Shown here one piece after another: positions 14,105-22,883 of a DNA stretch of 27,610 nucleotides (positions are counted from its first letter, which is position 1; each line of letters starts with the position of its first letter). The DNA is from a virus: positions 1 through 27,610 of IMG/VR virus record IMGVR_UViG_3300006920_000183. One strand, given 5' to 3'. The notes below the pieces were generated by a model, which saw only the letters and a list, made by a program, of their open reading frames with translations, was not told the origin of the DNA and made no database searches. Position numbers and translations under genes: made by a program.

Positions 14105-14370
14105 TATCTCTTTCCTTTTCTTGAGAATGAACGGTTCTTTCCTTTGGACTGGACCGCTAGATTTTTACGTGAGTTGTTCTTCGGGTTGTTATCCTTGTGT
14201 GCAACGTCCTTACCGTCGCCCTTGCTCACCCGACCAGACTTCTCCATCTTCCTCCGGGCTGCCTTACGTTTGGCATTGTCACCGTTCGATCCAGAGCTAA
14301 CCTCCTTGCGCTTCTTAGCTGTCTTGTACTCTTGTGTGTAGTCTCGTACGTAACCCTTGCTACTAGGCAT
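14104..14370 (-). CDS. Very basic HNH-like protein (88 aa)
   Basis: AGGAGG lies 6-11 bases before ATG 14370; the frame further upstream is a shadow. The N-terminus (YVRDYTQEYKT, 7-17) and the segment from 55 (DVAHKDNNPKNNSRKNL) match a short phage family whose core reads like the HNH nuclease signature 'DHxxxNxxNNxxxNL'. Here His58, Asn65, Asn66, Asn70 and Asn79 are kept, but the first metal-side Asp is Ala57, so nuclease activity may be reduced or lost. About a third of residues are Lys/Arg. It could be a DNA-binding protein tied to packaging or a former nuclease. Confidence 0.6.
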   Translation of the reverse strand: MPSSKGYVRDYTQEYKTAKKRKEVSSGSNGDNAKRKAARRKMEKSGRVSKGDGKDVAHKDNNPKNNSRKNLAVQSKGKNRSFSRKGKR

Positions 14371-14722
14371 TCGGTTTCCTCCTAAAGATATTCTTGATGC
14401 GTCTACTGATCTCACCCGGAGATGGTGCGAGCCACCCTAGTATCAGCAAGAGGATCAACCATGGGTCTACCTCTGTGTTGTTCGTTGTGGACTGGTCAAG
14501 GTGATCGATGCGACCCTTCGGACGCACAGTAACAGATGGTGCCTCCGTGGTGATGTTCAAACCTTGTTGGTTGACCTGACCTATCTGTCCATTCACGTTA
14601 GGACCCCCGCCTAGCAGTGTGCCTAGCAGTTGGGTCGGACTACAGCTACTTAAACTTAGCGTCAAGACCGCGAAGAGCAGCAGCATACGTGAGTAGTGCA
14701 GGGAATGTGATGACAAAGACAT
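14363..14722 (-). CDS. Putative one-piece spanin (u-spanin), outer-membrane lipoprotein with C-terminal TM
   Basis: Start set at ATG 14722 by GGAGGT seven bases before it. The 119-aa protein has a signal sequence (about 13-24) ending in the lipobox L24-S-S-C27, with Ser28 at +2, which sends it to the outer membrane. A stretch of about 65 polar residues (GPNVNGQIG, repeated N/Q/T) follows, then one membrane span (WLILLLILGWLA) and a basic tail (RRIKNIFRRK). This is the make-up of a unimolecular spanin, which joins and fuses outer and inner membranes at lysis. Its first 77 bases overlap the preceding membrane gene. Its place after endolysin and holin agrees. Confidence 0.75.
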   Translation of the reverse strand: MSLSSHSLHYSRMLLLFAVLTLSLSSCSPTQLLGTLLGGGPNVNGQIGQVNQQGLNITTEAPSVTVRPKGRIDHLDQSTTNNTEVDPWLILLLILGWLAPSPGEISRRIKNIFRRKPNA

Positions 14723-14840
14723 CGCTTGTACCTCCATAGTCTAGGATAGCGAGAGCGAGTACGCCTAGTGCTACCAGTTCAGTGCGGAAAGCAGTCCTTC
14801 GCTTACCTCTTTGCAACTCTACGGTCGTTGGCGTGTCCAC
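14646..14840 (-). CDS. Small membrane protein, holin-like (64 aa)
   Basis: Read from GTG 14840, for which AAGGAG seven bases upstream is a good ribosome site; no ATG fits as well. The product has a basic N-terminus (RGKRR) and two hydrophobic segments, about 21-34 and 41-56, with a basic end. It overlaps the holin gene by 38 bases and the spanin gene by 77. It may be a second holin, an antiholin, or a pinholin partner; only topology supports this. Confidence 0.55.
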   Translation of the reverse strand: MDTPTTVELQRGKRRTAFRTELVALGVLALAILDYGGTSDVFVITFPALLTYAAALRGLDAKFK

Positions 14841-15030
14841 GACGGTACTCCTTGATCTTGAGAACGATCTGCACGAGCAACCAGCAGGCACCTAGTGGGG
14901 CTAGTGCCCACTCGGCCATGTCCGATAGCCCTTGGGCGTATCCGAGCCACAGGGGGGATGCTATTGCAGTGGCAGCGACTACATTCGTCGACGTGTCAAC
15001 TGTGGCTTGGGTTATCATTGGATGTCTCAT
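14803..15030 (-). CDS. Holin (class II-like, two TM)
   Basis: The ATG at 15030 directly follows the endolysin stop (TAGATG). The 75-aa protein has a short N-terminus (TVDTST), two likely membrane spans (about 17-33 and 41-58) and a strongly charged C-terminus (KIKEYRR...RRVAKR). Size, topology and place next to an endolysin are those of a class II holin, which opens the inner membrane at lysis. No ribosome site is evident, so translation probably follows from the endolysin. Confidence 0.7.
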   Translation of the reverse strand: MRHPMITQATVDTSTNVVAATAIASPLWLGYAQGLSDMAEWALAPLGACWLLVQIVLKIKEYRRGHANDRRVAKR

Positions 15031-15414
15031 CTATTTATACTGTTTACGTGGGAGTTGGAAGTGCGGACCATCCTTAAAGGAGATCCAGTCACCACCCCAC
15101 TCGAGGGGGATGTCGAGTTGTTCTGCTGCCAGCTTCATGGCATCGGCCATGGGGTAATAGTGCTGCCAGTTCCACGAGGGCTGCCCATCGTGCAGTGGCC
15201 ATAGGTCTACGGCATGTCCAGTCAAGTGGCGTGAGTTCAGTGTGGTGCTCTTGCCTTCAGCCACTAACTTCTTCTGCCTAGCTAGAGTACGCATGCCCTC
15301 GCCTACCGTGAAGTCGATAGGGGTAAGCTCGATAGCTCTCTCCACTACATCCGCGAGGTCTTTGTGTACACCTCTGAGGCGGCGTACGCTACGTCTTCCT
15401 AGTCTATAGGTCAT
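15031..15414 (-). CDS. Endolysin, M15-family L-alanyl-D-glutamate-type peptidase
   Basis: A 127-aa zinc peptidase that cuts the peptide stems of peptidoglycan at lysis. The VanY/M15 signature is present: S61-R-H63-L-T-G-H-A-V-D70 gives the zinc ligands His63 and Asp70; D115-G-P-H118 gives the catalytic acid and third ligand. There is no signal peptide, so it needs the holin to reach the wall, and no wall-binding domain, as usual for phages of Gram-negative hosts. The start overlaps the preceding gene in an ATGA junction. Confidence 0.9.
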   Translation of the reverse strand: MTYRLGRRSVRRLRGVHKDLADVVERAIELTPIDFTVGEGMRTLARQKKLVAEGKSTTLNSRHLTGHAVDLWPLHDGQPSWNWQHYYPMADAMKLAAEQLDIPLEWGGDWISFKDGPHFQLPRKQYK

Positions 15415-15854
15415 GGTAGATCCACTGTATGTGGGATAACAAGTGAACTATTCTGTATCCCTTGGTTGATGATTTCTAGTGACAGCAGTAGCTCACGCAG
15501 GGATACTAGGCCCGCTGAGTTGTTCGATCTTACTGACACTTGGTTCAGGTTAACCACGTCACCTACGTTGGAGTTGCCTCCTACTAGGTTGACAGCGTAC
15601 TGTCCATCCTCGAAGGTGACAGTGTAGCCATTGATGATCCGTACAACAGAAGCATATGTCACACCACCGAGGGTAGAGGGTGCAGTGTAGACATACACCC
15701 TGTCGTATGTGATACCCTGCTCATCATCTTGCAGGTCGTTGAGTCTATTCCTAAAGACATCAAGGTCAAGGTCGTAGTTATTAGGACTGACAAGGGTGAG
15801 GTCAGCTTGGGGTACAGAGATAACCTTAGTACCCCAGTTGATCGTAATAGCCAT
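15411..15854 (-). CDS. Virion-associated small protein (147 aa), tail region
   Basis: GGGAGG precedes the ATG and a TAATG overlap joins it to the gene before. The sequence is beta-rich, with IINGYTVTFEDGQYAVN (73-89) and NVNQVSVRSNNSAG-like strands, a pattern I recall from many tail-region proteins of marine and other podoviruses, where it often sits beside fibre genes. No enzymatic motif. It may be a fibre or baseplate-type accessory or a trimerising piece. Function not established. Confidence 0.65.
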   Translation of the reverse strand: MAITINWGTKVISVPQADLTLVSPNNYDLDLDVFRNRLNDLQDDEQGITYDRVYVYTAPSTLGGVTYASVVRIINGYTVTFEDGQYAVNLVGGNSNVGDVVNLNQVSVRSNNSAGLVSLRELLLSLEIINQGIQNSSLVIPHTVDLP

Positions 15855-16045
15855 TACAGCCTCCCTTGTTGTGCCAGTGCGAAGGCGATGTTGGCCTTCT
15901 TCTCTGCCTTCTCGAGCCTAATCAGGAGGCTCTGTACCTGTACCTCAAGGGCCTGTGTCTTGTTGACGAGGACATCGATGCGTCCCTTCTCTGCCTTATG
16001 GGCATCCACCATCCGTAGTACGTTACGGTGCGTTATCTCACTCAT
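15854..16045 (-). CDS. Small coiled-coil protein (63 aa)
   Basis: The ATG lies inside the last codons of the preceding virion gene (8-base overlap). Residues 20-55 follow a heptad pattern with Leu/Val/Ile at core places (VLVNKTQALEVQVQSL, then IRLEKAEKKA), predicting a coiled coil. No membrane span or enzyme motif. Similar short coiled-coil proteins lie near tail genes in other podoviruses; role unknown. Confidence 0.65.
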   Translation of the reverse strand: MSEITHRNVLRMVDAHKAEKGRIDVLVNKTQALEVQVQSLLIRLEKAEKKANIAFALAQQGRL

Positions 16046-17654
16046 CGGAGATCATCTGCACTGTGGTTGAGAACCCAGAGACAGAGCTAATGGTGCCACT
16101 GATAGCTCCTGTCTTGTACAGTGCGCCTCCACTGGAGGATAGCCTAGCCTTACCAAGGACAGGCTGGTCAGAGGCGAATGTCCTAGTGTCAGTGACCTTC
16201 CCGTTCACATCAGTGAGAGCGGAGATGATGTCGTCACCTACAGTCAATGGCCCACCTGTGTCAGCCTCAAGCAGCACTCGTACGTTCTGTACTGCGGCCT
16301 TGGTAACAGCGTCGATGCACGTGATGGTCGTAGTCACTGGGTCTTGTACCAGTACCACTGTAGCCCCATCTGTGCGGTAGCTGAAGCCTGACGCATCAGT
16401 CGTACAGCCCACAAGGTTGATAGTCACTGTGCCTGTGGTGCGCTTGACGTGGAAGATACTGTCATTAGCTGCGTTGGTACCAGTAGCGTTGTACCCATTG
16501 AAATCACAGCCTCTAAGGGTCATGGTCAGTGGGCTGGTGGTACCGAACTCGATAGCATGGGTGAGAGCAGTCCCCATCGTGTACGTCATGTTGTCTAGGT
16601 CACCATCGGGATCAGTAGCTACGTCCCAGATGAGAGAACTTGTATTAGCAGTACCTTCGTAGCCTGATACATTAGAACCAGTGAGGTCAGCGTCGTTAGC
16701 TGTAATAATACCACACCCGTCCCATGTGGAGGACGTGCAAGCAGAGGTAGTAGCGAAGCTGGTAGTTCCACAGTCCACGAAAGTACAGCCTAGACCAGTG
16801 AACGTACCCACGTCCAGCGTCAACACACTAGGGGAAGTAGTCCCGAGGTGTTGGATTGTGATGTTTGTCCACTCGACATTGGAACTTGCATTCCTTATCT
16901 CAAACTCGTTAAAGGTGGCAGGAACGAAGGCATCCTCGAGCACAACAATGTTACGGTTACTGTCCCGGAAGTCTGTAGCTGTAGCCACAGTACCCATAAC
17001 GAAGGCACCATGGAATTGGTAGCCACCCGCCACTGGAGTTAGGATACCCCAGCGACGAGCAGTATTACCATCGAACACAGCCGCAGCATCGAAGGTGGCG
17101 TAGCCATTGCCCAAGTCTCCGTCGATACATGTAAGCTCACGGCCATGTCGTGACACGTCCATAGCGTTAGGGTTACCTTTCAGTGAGCCGGAACCCAAGA
17201 TCTTCCAAAGGAAACCCACACGGTCAGTGGTAGTGACGGTGCCAGTCGTAGTGCTAGGGGTCTGAGTCGGATCGACAGCGTACGTACGCCACCCAGCCAA
17301 GTCAGACCCGTCGCTATCACTACCATCCACATAGAAATGGTCGTAGTTAGACGTGTCGTTACCTATAATCAGCTGCATACCACCAGCAGCAACAGTATCC
17401 ATAAGGTTCCTGTTGTTCTGCTTACCCCACACGAAGATAGCGTCACCAGAAGTGACAGTGTGTGTCCCCGTGTTGGTTATGAACCCCTTGGTAGTGGCAG
17501 TGAAACCGGCTTTAGACACACACTGTGGTGTTTCTATGAAGTAGTCGGTCTCATCCGAGAGGGCAGAGGCACCGCCGCCGAGGGCAGAGTAGTTGCCCAC
17601 AGCGTCAGCGTCATCCATTAGGGTAAGGTCGGTGGCGTAGGTAGCAGCGGCCAT
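16038..17654 (-). CDS. Large virion/tail protein (538 aa)
   Basis: AAGGAAG stands just before the ATG at 17654. The 538-aa product is rich in Thr, Gly, Asp and Ser, poor in Lys, and shows long runs of short beta strands with regularly placed Cys/Gly (LRGCDFNGYN, LVGCTTDASG), suggesting a beta-helix or stacked beta body as in tail spikes. The last 100 residues look like a separate Ig- or transthyretin-like domain (VRVLLEADTGG...DVNGKVTDT). No enzymatic motif recognised. With the gene before it, it probably forms a receptor-binding or tail-decorating part. Confidence 0.7.
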   Translation of the reverse strand: MAAATYATDLTLMDDADAVGNYSALGGGASALSDETDYFIETPQCVSKAGFTATTKGFITNTGTHTVTSGDAIFVWGKQNNRNLMDTVAAGGMQLIIGNDTSNYDHFYVDGSDSDGSDLAGWRTYAVDPTQTPSTTTGTVTTTDRVGFLWKILGSGSLKGNPNAMDVSRHGRELTCIDGDLGNGYATFDAAAVFDGNTARRWGILTPVAGGYQFHGAFVMGTVATATDFRDSNRNIVVLEDAFVPATFNEFEIRNASSNVEWTNITIQHLGTTSPSVLTLDVGTFTGLGCTFVDCGTTSFATTSACTSSTWDGCGIITANDADLTGSNVSGYEGTANTSSLIWDVATDPDGDLDNMTYTMGTALTHAIEFGTTSPLTMTLRGCDFNGYNATGTNAANDSIFHVKRTTGTVTINLVGCTTDASGFSYRTDGATVVLVQDPVTTTITCIDAVTKAAVQNVRVLLEADTGGPLTVGDDIISALTDVNGKVTDTRTFASDQPVLGKARLSSSGGALYKTGAISGTISSVSGFSTTVQMISDE

Positions 17655-17663
17655 GGTTCTTCC

Positions 17664-19598
17664 TTATGCGTCAGAAGTACGGATGGCAGTGGTAGAACCA
17701 CCAGCCGTGGTTAGAGTACCAGTCGTCTCGAATGGGATAATAGGCGTACCTGCCCCATCCCTGACCCTGATGAACAGGTCAATGTCAGCATCGTAGACCA
17801 CCGTGAACGACTCAGTAGTAGCAGTAGCCAGCTTATCGATGTATGTTATAAACACACCGTTGCTAGTGGCTGCACCATCATTCTCGTTGATACCTGAGAA
17901 GTCGTAGGTGCCAGTGAGCGTGAAGGTAGACCCAGTGAAGGAGGTGTAGGGTAGAAGTACCTCGAACCCAGAGTCATTGACTACTCGTATAGTACCCGGC
18001 TGCTCAGCATCTGAGCCAATGGTCCCGTTGACCACGACCGCAGCTACAGCTGCACCAGTTAGCGCACCGTTGAGGGTGTACTGCGTGGTATCGATGACAC
18101 CGGCCAATTCAGGGGTAACGAGAACCCTGTCTTCACCGATCACTAGGCCACCAACCGAGAAGGTCACGTTGTTAGGTGGCTGACGTGTGGTGTTGGTCAG
18201 GTCAGTAAGCAAGTCACTCGACGTAAGGTCAGCAGTCTGGATACCTAGGCCGTACGAACCAATCAGAGCCGAACCAGTAGACTGGCCGGAGAATGGCTGC
18301 GATAGTGGCCGTGCAGTAGCACCAGTAGCTGTACCAGTAGCCGCACCAGCACCTGTAACAGTACCGGAAGTAGGTGCAGACCCTGTTAGGACCTGTATCC
18401 ACATGGTAGTCGTGGAAGCACCCGCTGTGTTATCTACTGCAAGCAGTTGACCCGTTCCACCTGTCCAAGAGACAGACTCAGGCTCGACCCATGTACCACC
18501 GACACCGGTGATAGCAATCTCATGCGTGATACCACGATAGAGAGCAGGTGCGAGGCCATACAGGGTACCTGTTTCACCCTTGTAGCGTGTGACATACTTA
18601 GTGTACTCGTAGAACTGGTTGATAGAGGCAGTACCACGATCCCACTCGCTGTAGTAGAACTCGTTGACCGTGTTGTTATCAACATCAAGACCATTGTAAC
18701 CAACGTTGAGGTTCGTGATGGTAGTGAATGGTGCAACAAAGGTAGCCACTGCGATCGAGTTGTAGAGAGCGTTAGGTACAGTAGCGTTGTTTAGGTCACC
18801 ACCGTCCGATAGAGCGAGGACGTTAATACCCTGAACAGCAGCGTTAATCGTAAATTCACCGAAGGTGTTACCATACGTACGGTTGAAGCCGAGTATCTTC
18901 CGTCCGTCAATAGAAGCAGAGCCAGTGATTGTCTTAATCATGAAGCGGTGTGACACACCGTTCGCAGCATCTGCGTTAACACCCTTACTGATCTTGAATA
19001 CGTCCGATGCAGCGTTGGTGTTAGCTGTACCACCGTACATGAGGTCCGTGATAGTCAGTGTGTCTGCCGTGTTGGAGGTAATCAGGCCCTGTGAGCCATC
19101 TGTGATGTTACGCACCACATAGCCAGTCCATTCGTCAACTGTCCAGCCTGAGCCAGTGTCGACAAGGGTAGATGTAGACCCGCTTGTAGTCGTACCATGG
19201 AAACCACCGTCGTTCCACCAATCGTCAGCCAGTACGGCTCCGTCTTGGATGATACCGATCTCGATTTCCGGGTTACCAAAGTTAGTGATGCCATCCCAAC
19301 GTTCTGCACCACCGCCTTGAGCAATAGTACCATCGTACAGGTGCTCAATAGCCGCAGCGTTTACATTATACCCGTTAACCAGAGTAATAATGTTATCAGT
19401 CGAACGTTCAGAAGGGGTGTCACTCGTGATGTCGATGAGGTCGTCACCGGAAGCAGTCGCATCATCCGCAAAGTCTTGCAGTGCCCTGTGTAGTTCGATC
19501 ACAGTGGCATATGATGGCGCTGCTCCGTTGTGGTCATCACCGATATAGCGGATGTCACCGCCAAGGGTAATGGACCAGTCGGTAGCTGTAAAAGCCAT
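17664..19598 (-). CDS. Large virion/tail protein (644 aa)
   Basis: Start set at ATG 19598 by AAGGAGA just before it; the frame further upstream is a shadow of the fibre gene. The protein opens MAFTATDW and has the features of a phage structural protein: many beta strands, Gly/Thr/Asp-rich loops, NVLALSDGGDLNN (about 290-302), DVDNNTVNEFYYSEW (about 340-354) and an Ala/Gly/Thr-rich linker (about 450-470). I recall similar proteins in marine podoviruses, usually labelled tail or structural. No catalytic motif seen. It ends nine bases before the start of the 538-aa gene, and the two are probably made in similar amounts. Confidence 0.7.
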   Translation of the reverse strand: MAFTATDWSITLGGDIRYIGDDHNGAAPSYATVIELHRALQDFADDATASGDDLIDITSDTPSERSTDNIITLVNGYNVNAAAIEHLYDGTIAQGGGAERWDGITNFGNPEIEIGIIQDGAVLADDWWNDGGFHGTTTSGSTSTLVDTGSGWTVDEWTGYVVRNITDGSQGLITSNTADTLTITDLMYGGTANTNAASDVFKISKGVNADAANGVSHRFMIKTITGSASIDGRKILGFNRTYGNTFGEFTINAAVQGINVLALSDGGDLNNATVPNALYNSIAVATFVAPFTTITNLNVGYNGLDVDNNTVNEFYYSEWDRGTASINQFYEYTKYVTRYKGETGTLYGLAPALYRGITHEIAITGVGGTWVEPESVSWTGGTGQLLAVDNTAGASTTTMWIQVLTGSAPTSGTVTGAGAATGTATGATARPLSQPFSGQSTGSALIGSYGLGIQTADLTSSDLLTDLTNTTRQPPNNVTFSVGGLVIGEDRVLVTPELAGVIDTTQYTLNGALTGAAVAAVVVNGTIGSDAEQPGTIRVVNDSGFEVLLPYTSFTGSTFTLTGTYDFSGINENDGAATSNGVFITYIDKLATATTESFTVVYDADIDLFIRVRDGAGTPIIPFETTGTLTTAGGSTTAIRTSDA

Positions 19599-19611
19599 TG
19601 TCTTCTCCTTG

Positions 19612-20259
19612 TTAGATTTCCATTCCCCGGTCCACAATGAACCCAGAAAGTACGCCAACACTAAACGTATCGTAGAAAGTATCCACTGAGATACCATCTG
19701 TAGGAACCAGGCGATAAGCTGTGCCATTGTCATAGGTGTACAGGAATACCTGACCCTCTGATGTTGTCCCCACCTGTGTCGGTTCGGATGACCAGTTCAT
19801 AACATAGTCATTCCACTTGAGAGCAGCTGCACCGCCCCCATCTGCGCCATCTGCACCATCGGCTCCGTCGTTGCCTGATGCACCAGCTGAAGCCATCAAG
19901 TTCCAGATCTCTCTGAAGCTATTCGGCTGCGTATTAACGTTGGATGCGACAGCTATGTAGGTAGAACCCAAATAGTTAACCACATCGTTCACGTTAAAAG
20001 TATCGCGTACGTTCCAAGTCCCTTTCCAAGTGAGTCCGAGACCGTCCTGTCCACTACGCCCGTCTTGTCCCTTTGGCCCTTGGCCTCCATCTTCACCGCT
20101 TCGTCCTTCACGTCCATCTGCACCGTCTGCACCATCTCTACCGTTTTCTCCCGGAGCTACGGCCACCTTACTTATCTGGTAGGCTACCTCCTCTTCGAAT
20201 GTACGTAGGATGGAACTCTTGACACCCCGTGGGGCTGCCGTCAACTGAACACTTGGCAT
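19612..20259 (-). CDS. Tail fibre with collagen-like repeats and a carbohydrate-binding-like module
   Basis: GGAGG and a TAATG overlap mark the start. The first 35 residues may attach to the tail; residues 37-75 are about 13 Gly-X-Y triplets (GENGRDGADG...), then a small domain WKGTWNVRDTFNVNDVV (78-94) to W119, which reads like a CBM5/12-type module (W-x2-GTW, Y-x-G-S-T-Y). A second short Gly-X-Y run (126-142) and a C-terminal 70-residue domain follow. Collagen-like stretches form trimers in phage fibres. The likely role is host recognition. At 215 aa it is far shorter than T7 gp17. Confidence 0.82.
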   Translation of the reverse strand: MPSVQLTAAPRGVKSSILRTFEEEVAYQISKVAVAPGENGRDGADGADGREGRSGEDGGQGPKGQDGRSGQDGLGLTWKGTWNVRDTFNVNDVVNYLGSTYIAVASNVNTQPNSFREIWNLMASAGASGNDGADGADGADGGGAAALKWNDYVMNWSSEPTQVGTTSEGQVFLYTYDNGTAYRLVPTDGISVDTFYDTFSVGVLSGFIVDRGMEI

Positions 20260-22883
20260 TACTCTGCCTCCAGCTTACGGACCTTGCCGTCTCCTGTGAC
20301 GTACACGGTACCACTTGGTACTTCACCGTCAGCTAGGGCTTTCTCTGCCTCTTCTACACTAGCGAAGACTTCTAGGTCTTCAGCCTTGACACCATTGGCA
20401 GCCAAGATACGCTTGTCCTTAGCGGACAGCTTACTCATTACCGATTCTGCCAATTGTTTACTCATCTCTGTGGCTACCTGAGAGGCTGTGCGTTCCCCCT
20501 CACCCTTCTCCTCCGAAGCTACCCCCGGATCGACAGCCAACTCAGCTGCATCAGGTCTAGGAGTAGGAGCAACAGACACTTGTGGTGCTGTGTTTGTAGA
20601 GGTTACTGTATCTCCACCATCATCTGGCTTTTGGCTATCCTCGGAGATACGAGCACCGATGCCACCGACATCAGCTCTGCTTGCGCGTGTCTCTACCTCG
20701 TAGGATGGGGACTCAGACCCTTCGAACTCAGCAATAGCACGATCCAGCTGTGGATCAGAGACAGACTTGAAGCCGTCCCACTGACCACGCATTGCAGCAC
20801 GTTTCTGTGCCGCGGAGGTCTTCCCACTTAGGGCCTTCCTCGCAATGTGGTGGAACATGGCGTCCTGTACAGCCGGGGTGAACACAGTGTTATCAGATAG
20901 CCCCATTTCCTTGGCTACTTGACGCATGGTAGTGCCTACGATCTGGTAACGACCCATAGGGGTAGCGATACGTGGATCTTTGCCTGCCCTGCGCAGCTCT
21001 TCCTTCACCCAGTTACCATAGTTGCCCGAGGTATTGGAGAATTCAGCGAGTTCACCCAGTGTCATGGTCGATACGTTGACACCTTCGAAGGCACCCTGAC
21101 CACGCTGTGAATGACCGAAGAGCGTGTTGTAATCTCCACCGCCCTCCTTCTGATCGACGAGACGTAGCAATCGGCTGGACTGCTCAGGGTCACCAGCGCG
21201 TGGACGACCACGTGCATCAGTCAGTGTGCCCTGAATACCCAGAACAGTGTTGATGCTGTTGGTCAGTTGACCTACCCGCTGGAGGTTGTCCTCCTGATCA
21301 CCCATGACTTGGGCGTATGCAGACTGAGACCTACGATCACCGGGGAATAGCTCCCCTTCTTCATTCATCATGGCCGTGAGAGCTGATTGCTCGTCACCAC
21401 CGTACTCAGCTACAGCTGCAGCAATCAGGTGATCGGCTACATTAGGTGGTACACCACTACGGCGTACCCCTTCAGGGCGTAGTATCCACTCACCAGAGGC
21501 TGTGTCGAGGTCAGCAGGTACCTTGGCACCCACAGACTTCAGACGGGCCTGTAGCGCGTTCCCTGTCTGTGTGAGAGCACGTTGTGCACGGCTACTGACA
21601 GCCTCATAGAGGGTAGGATCAGTATCCTTGATGGAATTCAGCTGTTCGAAGAACTTCTCGTTGAAGACCTTCTCGTACTGCTCTCCCGTAAGCCACTCAC
21701 CTCGCTCAGCCAGCTCATTAAGATTGGAGAGACCCATCGTGGTAGCCGTACCCCATGCATTACGTAGATCTTCGTTGTTTCTCATGTCCCCAGTGAACTG
21801 GGTACCCTTGCTGATGTTGTTCAGGTCGTTGAATACCTGCTGAGACGTCATATCCTTGGCATTGCCCTGTGGGTAGGGGTCGGTGATGCTTGCATCCCTC
21901 AACTGACCCGGTGTCAGTCCTCCACCTTCAGGCATTTGCAGTGAACTCATGATCTCAACCACTTCGGAGGGCATCATGGACATTTCCTGCAGGTACTGAG
22001 GGTCCGCAGTAGCCATCTTGAGCAACCAGTTCTTCTGGACGTCCGGAATGTCTGCAGCTTTGATAGCCATCTGGATGTCAGAGATAGCACGAGCACCTAC
22101 GTTCTCGTTGGATGCCAAGTCAGAGAAGAATTTCAGCTGACCAGCAGTTTGGTCAAGCCTCTTTGTTACCGAAGACCATTCTTCATTAGATACGTTAGCC
22201 GGGCGACGTGATTCAATACCTCTGCGGAACTCTATGAGTGCGCCTTGGGCCTGTTGTGTGTCTTCAAGCGTAAGCTCACCGCCATTGGCAGCATTAAGGA
22301 AAGCACCCCCGAAGACTGTGTTTTCGAAGTCATCTATTGTACCCATGAGGGCAGCTTCACCCTCCGCAGTCCAGTTGAACGCAGCCTGCTCGAGAATAGC
22401 GGCCCGTCCTTCCTTGATGCTGAGTACACCGAGAGCCTTGTCACGACGCTCTTCTGGGGTTAGGTCACGATCCGTGGCGTACGTGCCGATAAGGGCAGCT
22501 TGGTACTGATCTGACTTGAGTGTTTCCTGCAATGCCACCTCTTCAGGTGTATTACCGAAGTCCTCCGGGTCACGACCAGTGATAGCTTGGACTGCAGTCT
22601 TAATCCGAGTGGAACCAAGGCTGCCTCCTGCTGCTGTGTACTTCGTGAGCAGGTCACTCTCAAGGGCATGGCCCTCAGAACTCCTACCCCTGTCATGGAG
22701 CATGCGGACCTTCTTCAGCCCACGCATTAGCTCCGTATCCAGTGCCCCACTGTCCACCTCTTGGGCTTTTACAGCACTGGATATGCCATCTCCGACCAAT
22801 CGGGCCAAACCGCTGTAATCCACGGGTGCAATAGGTGCCTCCGAGGCGACATTGAAGTCTACGTCAGGTGATAGTGTAGGCAT
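20259..22883 (-). CDS. Internal virion protein with muramidase-like domain (874 aa)
   Basis: A DNA-ejection protein. Most of residues 1-560 is helical and polar. Residues about 570-685 look like a lysozyme or transglycosylase domain: LVDQKEGGGDYN with Glu580 as candidate catalytic acid, TPMGRYQIVGTT (641-652) and FTPAVQDAMF (668-677), the order seen in phage muramidases. It would open the wall during DNA entry. A low-complexity linker rich in Pro/Ser/Thr follows (about 735-790) and a small C-terminal domain. GGAGG and a TAATG overlap fix the start. In T7 the equivalent activity sits at the N-terminus of gp16; here it is near the C-terminus of the second ejection protein. Confidence 0.82.
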   Translation of the reverse strand: MPTLSPDVDFNVASEAPIAPVDYSGLARLVGDGISSAVKAQEVDSGALDTELMRGLKKVRMLHDRGRSSEGHALESDLLTKYTAAGGSLGSTRIKTAVQAITGRDPEDFGNTPEEVALQETLKSDQYQAALIGTYATDRDLTPEERRDKALGVLSIKEGRAAILEQAAFNWTAEGEAALMGTIDDFENTVFGGAFLNAANGGELTLEDTQQAQGALIEFRRGIESRRPANVSNEEWSSVTKRLDQTAGQLKFFSDLASNENVGARAISDIQMAIKAADIPDVQKNWLLKMATADPQYLQEMSMMPSEVVEIMSSLQMPEGGGLTPGQLRDASITDPYPQGNAKDMTSQQVFNDLNNISKGTQFTGDMRNNEDLRNAWGTATTMGLSNLNELAERGEWLTGEQYEKVFNEKFFEQLNSIKDTDPTLYEAVSSRAQRALTQTGNALQARLKSVGAKVPADLDTASGEWILRPEGVRRSGVPPNVADHLIAAAVAEYGGDEQSALTAMMNEEGELFPGDRRSQSAYAQVMGDQEDNLQRVGQLTNSINTVLGIQGTLTDARGRPRAGDPEQSSRLLRLVDQKEGGGDYNTLFGHSQRGQGAFEGVNVSTMTLGELAEFSNTSGNYGNWVKEELRRAGKDPRIATPMGRYQIVGTTMRQVAKEMGLSDNTVFTPAVQDAMFHHIARKALSGKTSAAQKRAAMRGQWDGFKSVSDPQLDRAIAEFEGSESPSYEVETRASRADVGGIGARISEDSQKPDDGGDTVTSTNTAPQVSVAPTPRPDAAELAVDPGVASEEKGEGERTASQVATEMSKQLAESVMSKLSAKDKRILAANGVKAEDLEVFASVEEAEKALADGEVPSGTVYVTGDGKVRKLEAE

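Noticed and set aside
14609-14630. Direct repeat GCCTAGCAGT, two copies
   Set aside because: It encodes the repeated Leu-Leu-Gly part of the spanin; too short and only two copies, not a CRISPR or attachment site.
15025-15060. TATAAA-like box before the holin on the minus strand
   Set aside because: No acceptable -35 box was seen and the gene is already coupled to the endolysin.
19365-19400. TATAAT-like sequence on the minus strand within the 644-aa gene
   Set aside because: It codes for part of the protein and has no -35 box at the right distance.
16063-19493. Many plus-strand frames opposite the large virion genes
   Set aside because: They mirror the minus-strand genes, lack ribosome sites and read as Val/Ser/Thr-rich shadow protein.
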